Positions 32,278 to 41,156 of a stretch of 64,000 bases of DNA are shown here, one piece after another. The translations under genes and the position numbers were made by a program. The stretch's first letter is position 1. The number at the start of each line of letters is the position of its first letter. The notes beneath the pieces were generated by a model. The model worked only from the letters and a program-made list of their open reading frames with translations. It did not search any database and was not told where the DNA came from. The stretch comes from RBG-16-66-20 sp049651845 (GTDB lineage Bacteria; Pseudomonadota; Gammaproteobacteria; Burkholderiales; SG8-39): contig JBASCW010000049.1 of the NCBI GenBank assembly GCA_049651845.1, positions 1 through 64,000 on the forward strand. The letters run 5' to 3'.

Positions 32278-32391
32278 CTACGCGCCGAGACCGAACCAGA
32301 GGAACCCGGCATAGCCGCACACGAGCAGCGCGCCCAGGTAAAGAGCGGTCAGCCCGCCAAGGCTGCTGCCCGCCATCTGCAGCAGATCCAT
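32278..32391 (-). CDS. Possible 37-residue membrane microprotein
   Basis: An ATG-started frame of 37 codons between ybdK and nhaD on the same strand. The peptide has one hydrophobic span (GGLTALYLGALLVCGYAGFL) and lacks charged residues after Asp2, as in small membrane proteins. The ribosome-binding site is weak. It ends 12 bases before the nhaD -10 box. Chance cannot be excluded. Confidence 0.35.
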   Translation of the reverse strand: MDLLQMAGSSLGGLTALYLGALLVCGYAGFLWFGLGA

Positions 32392-32418
32392 CGTTGTCCG
32401 GAAATACGAGAGTCGATG

Positions 32419-33534
32419 TCAGGGGCGCGACCAGAGCGCGGCGGATTCTCGCACAACATCGGCGAGCGATCCGGTCGCGACGAGCCTCTCGCGCAGCCAG
32501 CCGGCGTCCGAGTAGCCGCGCCGTACGTCGTCGGCGAGCGCGCGCACCGCCTCGGTCGCGCCCAGGCGCTCCGCCTGCGGCATCAGGTTGGCGGCGGTGT
32601 CGAGGATGTCCTCACCGATGCGCCGCCGGCGACGGGCGTAAGGGTCGACGAGCTCGCCCTGGTAGCCGAAGCGGCAGGCTTCGAAGCGGTTGAACGCGTT
32701 CACCTGGTAGACCGCGGCGGCGGGCGCGTGGCGGCGCTCCTCGAGCAGCCAGGCGGCGAGCGCCTGCGCATAGCCCGCGAGCAGCGCGGCGCGGCGCACC
32801 GTGAGCGGCGTGTCGCAGACGCGGATCTCGATGGTGCCGTACTCGGGCTTGGGGCGGATGTCCCAGTAGAAGTCCTTCATGCCCTCGACGATGCCGTAGC
32901 CGCGCATCGACTCGAAGTACTCGAGGAACGCCGCCCAGTCGGGCACGAAGGGCATGTGGCCCGAGAGCGGGAACGCGCTCACCGCGGTGAGGCGCGAGGA
33001 CTGGAACGCCGTGTCCTCGCCCTGGTAGAAGGGCGAAGCGGCCGACAGCGCGATGAAGTGCGGGATGTACCTCGTCAGCATATGGGTGAGGTAGACGGCC
33101 TCATCGCCGTCCGCGCAACCCAGATGCACATGCTGGCCGAACACCGTGAACTGCTTGGCGAGGTAGCCGTAGCGCTCGGTCACGGCCTTGAAGCGGTCGG
33201 CCGGAGTGACGCGGCGCTCGGACCAATCGTGGAACGGGTGCGCGCCGCCGCCGCTGACCCCGAGGTTGAGCACGCCGGCGGCTTCGGACACCGCGGCTCT
33301 CTGCGCCTGCAGCTCCTCGAGCGCACCGCTCCAGGACGCCTGGATCGAGCTGTTCAGCTCGATCATGCTGAGCGTGACCTCGGGCTTGACCGCGCCGGGC
33401 ACCTTCTTCTTCGCCAAACGCTCGATCAGGTCGCCCGCCTCGTGCGCGAGGTCGCGGTCGTGCGCGCGCACGAGCTGCAGCTCGAGCTCGATGCCGAGGC
33501 TGAGCGCCTTCGAGGGAGCAAAGGCGAGTGGCAC
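32419..33534 (-). CDS. ybdK: Carboxylate-amine ligase YbdK (glutamate-cysteine ligase type 2)
   Basis: A 371-residue ATP-dependent ligase of the GCS2 family, which joins glutamate weakly to cysteine. Motifs: LGIELELQLV near the N-terminus, SMIELNSSIQ, QHVHLGCAD and PEYGTIEIRVCDTPLT. The GTG at 33534 starts two bases after the antiporter stop and has GGAGG eight bases upstream; this start gives the family N-terminus. Cotranscribed with the antiporter at 33537. A link between a thiol ligase and a K+/H+ antiporter recalls glutathione-gated Kef systems, but that is inference. Confidence 0.92.
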   Translation of the reverse strand: MPLAFAPSKALSLGIELELQLVRAHDRDLAHEAGDLIERLAKKKVPGAVKPEVTLSMIELNSSIQASWSGALEELQAQRAAVSEAAGVLNLGVSGGGAHPFHDWSERRVTPADRFKAVTERYGYLAKQFTVFGQHVHLGCADGDEAVYLTHMLTRYIPHFIALSAASPFYQGEDTAFQSSRLTAVSAFPLSGHMPFVPDWAAFLEYFESMRGYGIVEGMKDFYWDIRPKPEYGTIEIRVCDTPLTVRRAALLAGYAQALAAWLLEERRHAPAAAVYQVNAFNRFEACRFGYQGELVDPYARRRRRIGEDILDTAANLMPQAERLGATEAVRALADDVRRGYSDAGWLRERLVATGSLADVVRESAALWSRP

Positions 33535-33536
33535 GC

Positions 33537-34745
33537 TCAGGCCTCCGGATGCGTCTCGCCCGCGCGGCCCAGCGCGTACTGCGTGGCGAGCGGGCCTACG
33601 AGCTCGAGCAGCGCCACCGCCGAGAGCACCACCGCGGCGAGCTCGGCGCCGAAGCGCGGATACAGGGCCGCGGTGTCGTAGACCATCACCACCGCCAACC
33701 CGGACATCGGCAGCAGGCCGAGCGACAGCAGCCCGGCGCCGCCCGCGCGCAGCCCCGAAAGCCGTCCGAGCACCAGGATCGCGAGCGCCTTGCCGAGGAA
33801 GCGCGTCACCACGAACACCGCGGTGACCGCCGCCACCGTCTTGAGGCCGCTGAAGTCGAGGCTCGCGCCCGAGAGCACGAACAGCACCACGAACAGAAGC
33901 TGTCCGGCGTAGCCGAAGCGCAGCGGCAGCAGCGCGTGGTCGTAGTCGAGGTTGCGCGCGAGCATGCCGAGCGCGAGCAGCGCGACGACGACGGGAAGAT
34001 TCAGCGCCCGCGCCACGCCCACCACCAGCACCACCAGCGCCACCAGCAGGATGAACTGCCGGTCCTCGCGCTTGCCGAGCCACTTGGCGAGGCCGAGCAT
34101 CAGCTGGCTGCCGGCGAAGCCGAGCAGCCCCGCGCCGGCGAGCAGGTACAGCGGATGCAGGATCGCCGAGCGCCAGCTGGTCTCGTGCTCCAAGTGCACG
34201 AACGGCAGGAACAGCATCAGCGCGACGTAGGCAAACACGCAGTTGACCGCGGTGAACAGCATCAGGCGCTCGGTGATCTGCCCCGAGGCGCGCAGCTCCT
34301 GGCTCACCACCATCACCACCGCGGGCGAAGTCGCCGCGCCCACTGCGGCCGCGCAGGCCGAGAGCAGCGGCGGATGGTCGAAATACAGCAGCCCGGCGTA
34401 GATCGCGAAAAAGGCCCCCAGGCTCTCGCCCACCGCCGCGAGCGCGAGCCAGCGGTTGCGCGCGAGCCACGCCAGATCGAAGCGGTGGCCCAGCTCGAAC
34501 ACGATCAGGCCGAGCGCGAGGTCGACGAACACGCGCGAGCCCGCGAGCAGCGGCGCGTGCACGAGATCGAGCGCGTGCGGCCCGCAGGCGACCCCGACCA
34601 GCACGTAGCCGGTGATGCGCGGCAGGGCCGCGAGCCGGTGCGCGAGTTCGCCGCCCAGCAGCCCGGCGACCAGCAGCGCGCCGAACAGCAGCAGGTTTCC
34701 GATGGGCGGGGGCCAGGACGGCAGGAACCAGGACAACTCCTGCAT
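33537..34745 (-). CDS. CPA2-family cation:proton antiporter (KefB-like)
   Basis: A 402-residue inner-membrane transporter of the monovalent cation:proton antiporter-2 family, with 11-13 hydrophobic segments. The first helices (LLLFGALLVAGLLGGELAHRL) and PRITGYVLVGVACGP are the family signature, and the core VGESLGAFFAIY and AATSPAVVMVV follow. It lacks the C-terminal TrkA-N domain of KefB/KefC. ATG at 34745 has GGAGGAG seven bases upstream and is preferred to the TTG two codons earlier. It lies 66 bases after pntB. Confidence 0.88.
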   Translation of the reverse strand: MQELSWFLPSWPPPIGNLLLFGALLVAGLLGGELAHRLAALPRITGYVLVGVACGPHALDLVHAPLLAGSRVFVDLALGLIVFELGHRFDLAWLARNRWLALAAVGESLGAFFAIYAGLLYFDHPPLLSACAAAVGAATSPAVVMVVSQELRASGQITERLMLFTAVNCVFAYVALMLFLPFVHLEHETSWRSAILHPLYLLAGAGLLGFAGSQLMLGLAKWLGKREDRQFILLVALVVLVVGVARALNLPVVVALLALGMLARNLDYDHALLPLRFGYAGQLLFVVLFVLSGASLDFSGLKTVAAVTAVFVVTRFLGKALAILVLGRLSGLRAGGAGLLSLGLLPMSGLAVVMVYDTAALYPRFGAELAAVVLSAVALLELVGPLATQYALGRAGETHPEA

Positions 34746-34811
34746 CGGCAATCTCCTCCCGTATTCAGAGATGCCGTGGCAGGCGGAAAGTTCCGCCCGA
34801 TCAGGGGGCGG

Positions 34812-36227
34812 TCAGACCTTCAGCGCGACCAGCACCTCGTCGAGCATCTTCTTCGCGTCGCCGAACAGCATGCGGTTGTTCTCTTTGTAGAACAGCGGAT
34901 TGTCCACACCCGCGTAGCCCGAGGCCATGCTGCGCTTCATCACGATCGAGGTCTTCGCCTTCCACACTTCGAGCACCGGCATGCCGGCGATCGGGCTCGC
35001 AGGATCGTCCTGCGCGGCCGGGTTCACGATGTCGTTGGCGCCGATCACCATCGCCACGTCGGTGGCCGGGAAATCGCCGTTCAGCTCGTCCATCTCCATG
35101 ACGATGTCGTAGGGCACCTTGGCTTCGGCGAGCAGCACGTTCATGTGGCCGGGCATGCGGCCGGCGACCGGATGGATGCCGAAGCGCACGTTCACGCCCT
35201 TCTCGCGTAGGTGCTTGGTGATCTCGTAGACGGTGTGCTGGGCCTGAGCGACCGCCATGCCGTAGCCCGGCACGATGATCACGTCCTTCGAGTCTTTCAG
35301 CAGCGCCGCGGTATCCGCGGCGGTCACCGGCACCACCTCGCCCGCCGGCTGCTCGCCGCCCTTGGCCGCGGGCATGGCGCCCTCGGTGCCGAAGCCGCCG
35401 GCGATCACGGCGACGAAATGCCGGTTCATGGCGCGGCACATGATGTAGGAGAGGATCGCGCCCGAGGAGCCCACCAGCGCGCCGGTGACGATCAGCAGGT
35501 CGTTCGACAGCATGAAGCCGGTCGCCGCCGCCGCCCACCCGGAGTAGCTGTTCAGCATTGACACCACCACCGGCATGTCGGCGCCGCCGATCGCCATCAC
35601 CATGTGGATGCCGAACAACAGCGCGATCGCGGTCATCACGATGAGCGGGGTCATGCCCGCCTGGATGCTCGGCGCAGCCACGAACTCCCGGCCGTACCAG
35701 ATCACGATCAGCAGGCCAGCGAGGTTGATCCAGTGCCGTCCCGGCAGCAGCATCGGCTTGCCCGAGATCTTCGCCGACAGCTTGCCGAAGGCGATCAGCG
35801 ATCCCGAGAAGGTCACCGCGCCGATCAGGACGCCGACGTAGATCTCGATCTCGTGGATCGTCTTCTCGACGCCCTGGAACTGGCCGGCCGCGGCCGGATC
35901 GATGTAGTTGGCAAAGCCGACCAGCACTGCGGCGAGCCCGACCAGGCTGTGCATCAGCGCAACCAGCTCGGGCATCTGCGTCATCCTCACGACGCGCGCG
36001 GCGTATAGGCCGATCGCCGCGCCCACCACCATCGCGCCGACGATCCAGGGGTACGCAGCCTTGGTGACCTGCGGCCCGAGCACCGTGGCAAGCACGGCGA
36101 TGGTCATGCCGATGATGCCGTACAGGTTGCCGCGCCTCGAAGTTTCGGGATTCGACAGGCCGCCGAGGCTCAGGATGAACAGTATGGTCGCGCCTATGTA
36201 GGAGACGGTTGCGAGCGTTGCGGACAT
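34812..36227 (-). CDS. pntB: NAD(P) transhydrogenase subunit beta
   Basis: A 471-residue subunit of the proton-translocating transhydrogenase, which makes NADPH from NADH at the expense of the proton gradient. The N-terminal two thirds are membrane helices (domain II). The C-terminal domain III binds NADP: VIIVPGYGMAVAQAQH, then GIHPVAGRMPGHMNVLLAEA and KRSMASGYAGVDNPLF. Its start is ten bases after the pntA stop. The end is followed by the antiporter gene on the same strand. Confidence 0.97.
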   Translation of the reverse strand: MSATLATVSYIGATILFILSLGGLSNPETSRRGNLYGIIGMTIAVLATVLGPQVTKAAYPWIVGAMVVGAAIGLYAARVVRMTQMPELVALMHSLVGLAAVLVGFANYIDPAAAGQFQGVEKTIHEIEIYVGVLIGAVTFSGSLIAFGKLSAKISGKPMLLPGRHWINLAGLLIVIWYGREFVAAPSIQAGMTPLIVMTAIALLFGIHMVMAIGGADMPVVVSMLNSYSGWAAAATGFMLSNDLLIVTGALVGSSGAILSYIMCRAMNRHFVAVIAGGFGTEGAMPAAKGGEQPAGEVVPVTAADTAALLKDSKDVIIVPGYGMAVAQAQHTVYEITKHLREKGVNVRFGIHPVAGRMPGHMNVLLAEAKVPYDIVMEMDELNGDFPATDVAMVIGANDIVNPAAQDDPASPIAGMPVLEVWKAKTSIVMKRSMASGYAGVDNPLFYKENNRMLFGDAKKMLDEVLVALKV

Positions 36228-36237
36228 TTTCGTCTCC

Positions 36238-37824
36238 CTACTTGCGGAACATTTCCAGCATGCGCTGGGTCACGGCGAAGCCGCCGAACATGTTGATCGC
36301 CACCAGCGCGATGCTCACTACCGCGAGGCCGACGATCCAGGTCACCGGCCGGTCGGCGATTTCCTGGACCGGCGGCGCCACCTGCACCAGCGCGCCGATG
36401 GCGATGATGCTCGAGATCGCGTTGGTGACGCTCATGAGCGGCGTGTGCAGCGCCGGGGTCACGTTCCAGATCACCATGTAGCCGATGAAGCAGGCGAGCA
36501 CGAACACCGTGAAGTGCGCGAGGAAGGCCGCGGGCGCGTTCGCGCCCACGAACCAGAACAGCGCCGCCGCCACCAGGAACGTGATCGCGGTCGCCCTGGC
36601 CGACGCCGGCGCGCCTGCGCCGCCGTGGCCGTGCCCTTTCGCCGCGGGCGCCGCCGCCGGCTTGGCCGCCGCAGGCGGCGGGGCAGGTAACTTGAGCGGC
36701 GGCGGCGGCCAGGTGATCGCGCCCTCCTTGATGACCGTCAGGCCGCGGATGGCGTCGTCTTCCATGTTGACGTTGATGACCCCGTCCTTGGTCTTGCACA
36801 GCTCCTCGGTAAGGCGGAACAGGTTGGCCGCGTAGAGCGTGGATGACTGCTTGGCGAGGCGGCTGACCAGGTCGGTGTAGCCGACGATGGTCACGCCGTG
36901 CTTCACCACCACTTTGCCGGGTTCGGTCAACTCGCAGTTGCCGCCCTGCTCGGCCGCCATGTCGACAATGACGCTGCCCGGCTTCATGCTCTTCACCATG
37001 TCGGCAGTGATCAGCCTGGGCGCGGGCTTGCCGGGAATCAGCGCGGTGGTGATGATGATGTCCACCTCCTTGGCCTGCCTGGCGTACATCTCGCGCTGGG
37101 CCTGCTGGAAGCCCTCGCTCATCACCTTGGCATAGCCGCCGCCGCCGGACCCTTCCTCCTCGTAGTCGACCTTGACGAATTCGCCGCCGAGCGACACGAC
37201 CTGATCGGCCACTTCGGCGCGCGTGTCGTTGGCGCGCACGATGGCGCCCAGGCCGGCAGCGGTGCCGATCGCGGCGAGGCCCGCTACGCCGGCGCCGGCG
37301 ATGAAGACCTTGGCCGGCGGGATCTTGCCCGCGGCGGTAATCTGGCCGTTGAAGAAGCGTCCGAAGGCATTGGCGGCCTCGACCACCGCACGGTAGCCGG
37401 CGACGCCGGCCATGGAGGTGAGCGCGTCCATCTTCTGCGCGCGGCTCAGCATGCGCGGCAGCGAGTCGATGGCCAGCACGGTGACCTTGCGCGCCGCGAG
37501 GCTCTGCATCAGCTCCGGGTTCTGCGCCGGCCAGATGAAGCTGATCAGCGTCAGGCCCGCGCGCATCAGGCCGACTTCGTCGGCGCTCGGTCCGCGCACC
37601 TTGAACACGATGTCGCTGCCGGCCCAGAGCGCGGCCGCGTCGGCGACGATCTCGGCGCCCGCCGCGCGGTAGGTGTCGTCGGCGAAGTTCGCCGCGTCGC
37701 CCGCGCCGGATTGCACCTTCACCTTGAAGCCGAGCTTGATCAGCTTCTCCGCGACCTCGGGAACGGTGGCAACGCGCTTCTCGCCCGCGGCCATTTCCCG
37801 CGGCACCCCAATCATCTGGGACAT
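36238..37824 (-). CDS. pntA: NAD(P) transhydrogenase subunit alpha
   Basis: A 528-residue single-chain alpha subunit (E. coli type, not split into PntAA and PntAB). Domain I holds the start IGVPREMAAGEKRVATVPE and the NAD fold VFIAGAGVAGLAAIGTA near residue 172. A Pro/Ala/Gly-His linker (about 375-405) joins it to the C-terminal membrane segments. The gene has its own upstream gap of 66 bases containing an FNR-like box. It likely forms an operon with pntB. Confidence 0.97.
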   Translation of the reverse strand: MSQMIGVPREMAAGEKRVATVPEVAEKLIKLGFKVKVQSGAGDAANFADDTYRAAGAEIVADAAALWAGSDIVFKVRGPSADEVGLMRAGLTLISFIWPAQNPELMQSLAARKVTVLAIDSLPRMLSRAQKMDALTSMAGVAGYRAVVEAANAFGRFFNGQITAAGKIPPAKVFIAGAGVAGLAAIGTAAGLGAIVRANDTRAEVADQVVSLGGEFVKVDYEEEGSGGGGYAKVMSEGFQQAQREMYARQAKEVDIIITTALIPGKPAPRLITADMVKSMKPGSVIVDMAAEQGGNCELTEPGKVVVKHGVTIVGYTDLVSRLAKQSSTLYAANLFRLTEELCKTKDGVINVNMEDDAIRGLTVIKEGAITWPPPPLKLPAPPPAAAKPAAAPAAKGHGHGGAGAPASARATAITFLVAAALFWFVGANAPAAFLAHFTVFVLACFIGYMVIWNVTPALHTPLMSVTNAISSIIAIGALVQVAPPVQEIADRPVTWIVGLAVVSIALVAINMFGGFAVTQRMLEMFRK

Positions 37825-37880
37825 CGGAATTCCCCTCTTGCGTGTAGGCCTACATGATCGGCGAGATGCGTCCGCGCCGT

Positions 37881-37894
37881 TTGATCCAAATCAT
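37881..37894. promoter_or_regulatory. FNR/Anr-like box upstream of pntA
   Basis: TTGATCCAAATCAT matches the FNR consensus TTGAT-N4-ATCAA in nine of ten positions. Its centre lies about 63 bases before the pntA ATG, a position compatible with activation near -41.5 if the leader is about 20 bases. It overlaps the stop codon of the osmoprotectant transporter gene. FNR control is inferred. Confidence 0.55.
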
Positions 37895-39378
37895 ACTTCA
37901 GCGGCAACTCGCCTCCAGGCAAAGCGCCGCTCCCAGAGTTCGAACAGGCCCTGCACGATGAGCGCGAGCGCCGCCGCCGGGACCGCGCCGGCGAGCAGCG
38001 TGGCGTTGTCGTTGAGCGCGAGGCCGGCGACGATGCGCTCGCCGTAGCCGCCCGCGCCGACGAAGGCAGCGATGGTGGCGGTGCCGACGTTGATCACCGC
38101 GGAAGTCTTGACGCCGGCGAGGATCGCGGGCGCGGCAAGCGGCAGCTCCACGAGCGCGAGCCGCTGGCCGGACCTGAGGCCGAGCGCGAGCGCCGCGTGG
38201 CGCATTCCCCTGCCCACGGCCTCGAGGCCGGCGTGGGTGTTGCGCACGATGGGCAGCAGCGCATAGAGGAACAGGGCGATCAGCGCGGGCACCGTGCCGA
38301 TCGTGCCCAGCAGTGCGATCAGGAACGCGAACAGCGCGAGCGACGGGATGGTCTGGATCACGCCTACCGCGCCGAGCACTACCTGGGCGAGCGCCCTCAC
38401 CTTGCTGGCGAGAATGCCGAGCGGAATCCCGGCCGCAATGCTCGCCGCGAGCGAGACGAACACCAGCAGCAGGTGCTGCGCCGTCAGGCGCCAGAAGTCC
38501 GGACCGAAAAGCACTTTCAGGAACGATCTTTCCCGGGAATGCGTTGAAGCATCCCCTGCATCCAGCAGCGCGGCCGCCTCGGCAAAGCTCTTGCCTTGCA
38601 GCTCGGCCGCGGCGTTGAGGCGGATCATGGTGCGCTCGTCGATGCGGCCCTCGAGCTTCTGCAGCCGCGCCCAGGCCCCGGCAAAGCGCGCCGGCACCTC
38701 GAGGCGGTACAGCAGCACCGCGTCGTAGCGAGGGAAGTAGCTCCGGTCGTCCTGCAGCGCGACGAGCTGGAAGCGCTCGATCTTGGCGTCGGTCGTATAG
38801 ATGTCCATCACATCGACGCGGCCGGCCGCGAGGGCCTCGTAGGCGAGGCCGTGATCCAGGCCCGCGGGCGCATCGAACGGCAGGCGGTAGGCCGCCTTGA
38901 GCCCCGGCCAGCCGTCGGCGCGGCCGAGGAATTCCTGCGACAGGCCGGGCTTGAGCGCCGGGTGGCGCGCGAGATCGCCGATCGCGCGCACGCCTAGCGC
39001 GCGCGCCTTCTCCTCGCGCATCGCCAGCGCGTAGCTGTTGTTGAAGCCCAGCGGCACCGCGGCGCCCAGGCCGAGCGGCGCGAGCGCGCGGTTGAGCGCG
39101 GCAAGGTCCGCGTTGCCTTCGAGCTTGAGGATCTCGCGCGCGATGGTGCCCGTGTACTCCGGATACAGGTCGATCGACCCGGCGCGCAGCGCCGCGTAGA
39201 GGATGCCGGTGTTGCCCAGCCCCGGGCGGTGCACGGCGCCGCCCGCCGCATTTCCCACTGCCTGCACCAGGATTTCGCCGAGGATGTACGACTCGGTAAA
39301 CCGCTTCGAACCAACCTTAAGGGGTTCCGCCTTTGCCGGAAAGACGAAAACTGAAAGTAGAAGCAAGAACCATTTCAT
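37891..39378 (-). CDS. Fused osmoprotectant-binding protein and permease (OpuBC/OpuBB type)
   Basis: A 495-residue fusion. Residues 1-17 are a signal peptide. About 19-270 form an OpuAC-like substrate-binding domain (KVGSKRFTESYILGEILVQ, LYPEYTGTIA). About 295-485 form the ABC permease with the EAA-type loop AALALGLRSGQRLALVELPLAAPAILAGVKTS. Likely ligands are glycine betaine, choline or carnitine. In E. coli-type systems the two domains are separate proteins. No dedicated ATPase follows. The start overlaps the upstream exporter gene as ATGA. Confidence 0.92.
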   Translation of the reverse strand: MKWFLLLLSVFVFPAKAEPLKVGSKRFTESYILGEILVQAVGNAAGGAVHRPGLGNTGILYAALRAGSIDLYPEYTGTIAREILKLEGNADLAALNRALAPLGLGAAVPLGFNNSYALAMREEKARALGVRAIGDLARHPALKPGLSQEFLGRADGWPGLKAAYRLPFDAPAGLDHGLAYEALAAGRVDVMDIYTTDAKIERFQLVALQDDRSYFPRYDAVLLYRLEVPARFAGAWARLQKLEGRIDERTMIRLNAAAELQGKSFAEAAALLDAGDASTHSRERSFLKVLFGPDFWRLTAQHLLLVFVSLAASIAAGIPLGILASKVRALAQVVLGAVGVIQTIPSLALFAFLIALLGTIGTVPALIALFLYALLPIVRNTHAGLEAVGRGMRHAALALGLRSGQRLALVELPLAAPAILAGVKTSAVINVGTATIAAFVGAGGYGERIVAGLALNDNATLLAGAVPAAALALIVQGLFELWERRFAWRRVAAEV

Positions 39379-41129
39379 GCGGCGCGTTCGGTCCGCTTTG
39401 CTCCAGCGTCGAGGAACTGCAGCGAGGCGAGGCCCGCGTAGAGCCCGCCCTGGCGCATGAGCTCGGCATGCGTGCCCTGCGCCACGATGCGGCCGCGGTC
39501 CATGACCACGATGCGGCCGGCGTGCTGCACGGTCGCCAGGCGGTGCGCGATCACCAGCGAGGTGCGGCCGCGCTCGAGCGCCTCGAGCGCCTGCTGCACC
39601 ATGCGCTCGCTCGCCGCGTCGAGCGAGCTGGTGGCCTCGTCCAGCAGCAGGATCGGCCGGTCGGCGAGCAGCGCGCGCGCGATCGACAGGCGCTGGCGCT
39701 GCCCGCCCGAGAGCGTCACGCCGCGCTCGCCGAGCGGCGTATCCATGCCCTGCGGCAGGCGGTGGATGAACTCCAGCGCGAACGCCTGCTCGCAGGCGCG
39801 CTCGGCCTGCTCACGGCTCGCCTGCGGCCGGCCGTAGCGTACGTTGTCGAGCACGCTCGCGGCGAAGATCACGGGATCCTGCGGCACCACGGCGATCAGC
39901 CGGCGCAGCGATTGCGGGTCGTACTCGCGCAGGTCGATGCCGCCGATGCGCACGCTGCCCGCCTGCGGGTCGTAGAAGCGCAGCAGCAGCGCGAGCACCG
40001 TGGTCTTGCCCGCGCCCGAGGGGCCCACCAGCGCGACGCGCTCGCCCGGCGCGAGCTCGAGCGAGAAGCCGTCGAGCGCCGGCAGCGACGGGCGCGCCGG
40101 GTAGGCGAAGCGCACCGCTTCGAACGTGACGCCGGCGTGCGGCGGTCGCGGCGCGGGCAGCGAGGGCGCGGCGATCGCCGGGCGCGTGTCGAGGATCTCC
40201 ATCAGGCGCTCGGTGGCGCCCGCGGCGCGCTGCAACTCGCCCCAGACCTCGGACACGGTGCCCGCGCCGGTCGCCACCACGAAGGCGTAGAACACGAAGG
40301 CCGACAGTTCTCCCGCCGTCAGGCGCCCGGCGAACACGTCGTGGCCGCCCACCCAGAGGATCACGCCCACCGCGCAGAACGCGATCAGCATCACCGAAGC
40401 GATCAGGAAAGCCTTCTGGCCGATGCGCTGGACGCCCGAGCGGTACGCGGCTTCGGCATGCCCGGCGAAAGCGGCCCGGTCTTCGCCTTCATGCGCATAG
40501 GCCTGCACGGTGCGGATCTCGTGCACCGCCTCGTCCACGTAGGCCGAGACGTCGGCGACGCGGTCCTGGTTGGCGCGCGACAGGCGCCGCACGCGCCGCC
40601 CGAGCAGCAGGATCGGCGCGAGCGTCGCGGGAATGCCGAGCAGCACGAACAGCGCGAGCTTCCAGCTGGTCACGAACATCATCACCGCGGCCCCCGACAT
40701 CATCAGCAGGTTGCGCACGAACATCGACAGGCCGTAGCCGATCACCTGCTGCAGCAGCGTGGTGTCGTTGGTCAGGCGCGAGATCACCTCGCCCGTGCGC
40801 GTCGCCTCGAAGTAGCTGGGCTCCAGGCCCAGGATATGGTCGAACACCGCGCGCCGCAGGTCGGTGACCACGCGCTCGCCGAGCGTCATCATCAGGGTGA
40901 AGCGCACGAAGGTCGCCGCCGCGAGCAGCGCCGCGACGCCGATCATCGCGCCGAGCGCCGCGTTCAGCAGCGCCGGATTGCCGCTGCCGAAGCCCTCGTC
41001 GACGACGTACCTGAGACCCTGCCCGAGCGCGAGCACGCAGCCCGCCGCAATGATCAGCGCGAGCAGCGCCGCGGCGATCTTGAGCCGGTAGGGATAGACG
41101 AATCTGGCAAGCCGCAGCACGTGCCGCAT
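39375..41129 (-). CDS. ABC exporter half-transporter (MsbA/LmrA-like)
   Basis: A 584-residue fusion of a six-helix exporter membrane domain (about 1-310) and an ATPase domain. Walker A is GPSGAGKTT, the signature is LSGGQRQRLSIARALL, and Walker B is ILLLDEATSSLD, followed by the H-loop AHRLAT. It should work as a homodimer. Substrate is not readable; lipids, peptides and drugs are typical. A TAGAGT hexamer ends eight bases before the ATG. It overlaps the osmoprotectant transporter gene by 4 bases, which probably places both on one mRNA. Confidence 0.94.
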   Translation of the reverse strand: MRHVLRLARFVYPYRLKIAAALLALIIAAGCVLALGQGLRYVVDEGFGSGNPALLNAALGAMIGVAALLAAATFVRFTLMMTLGERVVTDLRRAVFDHILGLEPSYFEATRTGEVISRLTNDTTLLQQVIGYGLSMFVRNLLMMSGAAVMMFVTSWKLALFVLLGIPATLAPILLLGRRVRRLSRANQDRVADVSAYVDEAVHEIRTVQAYAHEGEDRAAFAGHAEAAYRSGVQRIGQKAFLIASVMLIAFCAVGVILWVGGHDVFAGRLTAGELSAFVFYAFVVATGAGTVSEVWGELQRAAGATERLMEILDTRPAIAAPSLPAPRPPHAGVTFEAVRFAYPARPSLPALDGFSLELAPGERVALVGPSGAGKTTVLALLLRFYDPQAGSVRIGGIDLREYDPQSLRRLIAVVPQDPVIFAASVLDNVRYGRPQASREQAERACEQAFALEFIHRLPQGMDTPLGERGVTLSGGQRQRLSIARALLADRPILLLDEATSSLDAASERMVQQALEALERGRTSLVIAHRLATVQHAGRIVVMDRGRIVAQGTHAELMRQGGLYAGLASLQFLDAGAKRTERAA

Positions 41130-41156
41130 GGACAGGTACTCTACTCCGGGCCGGCC

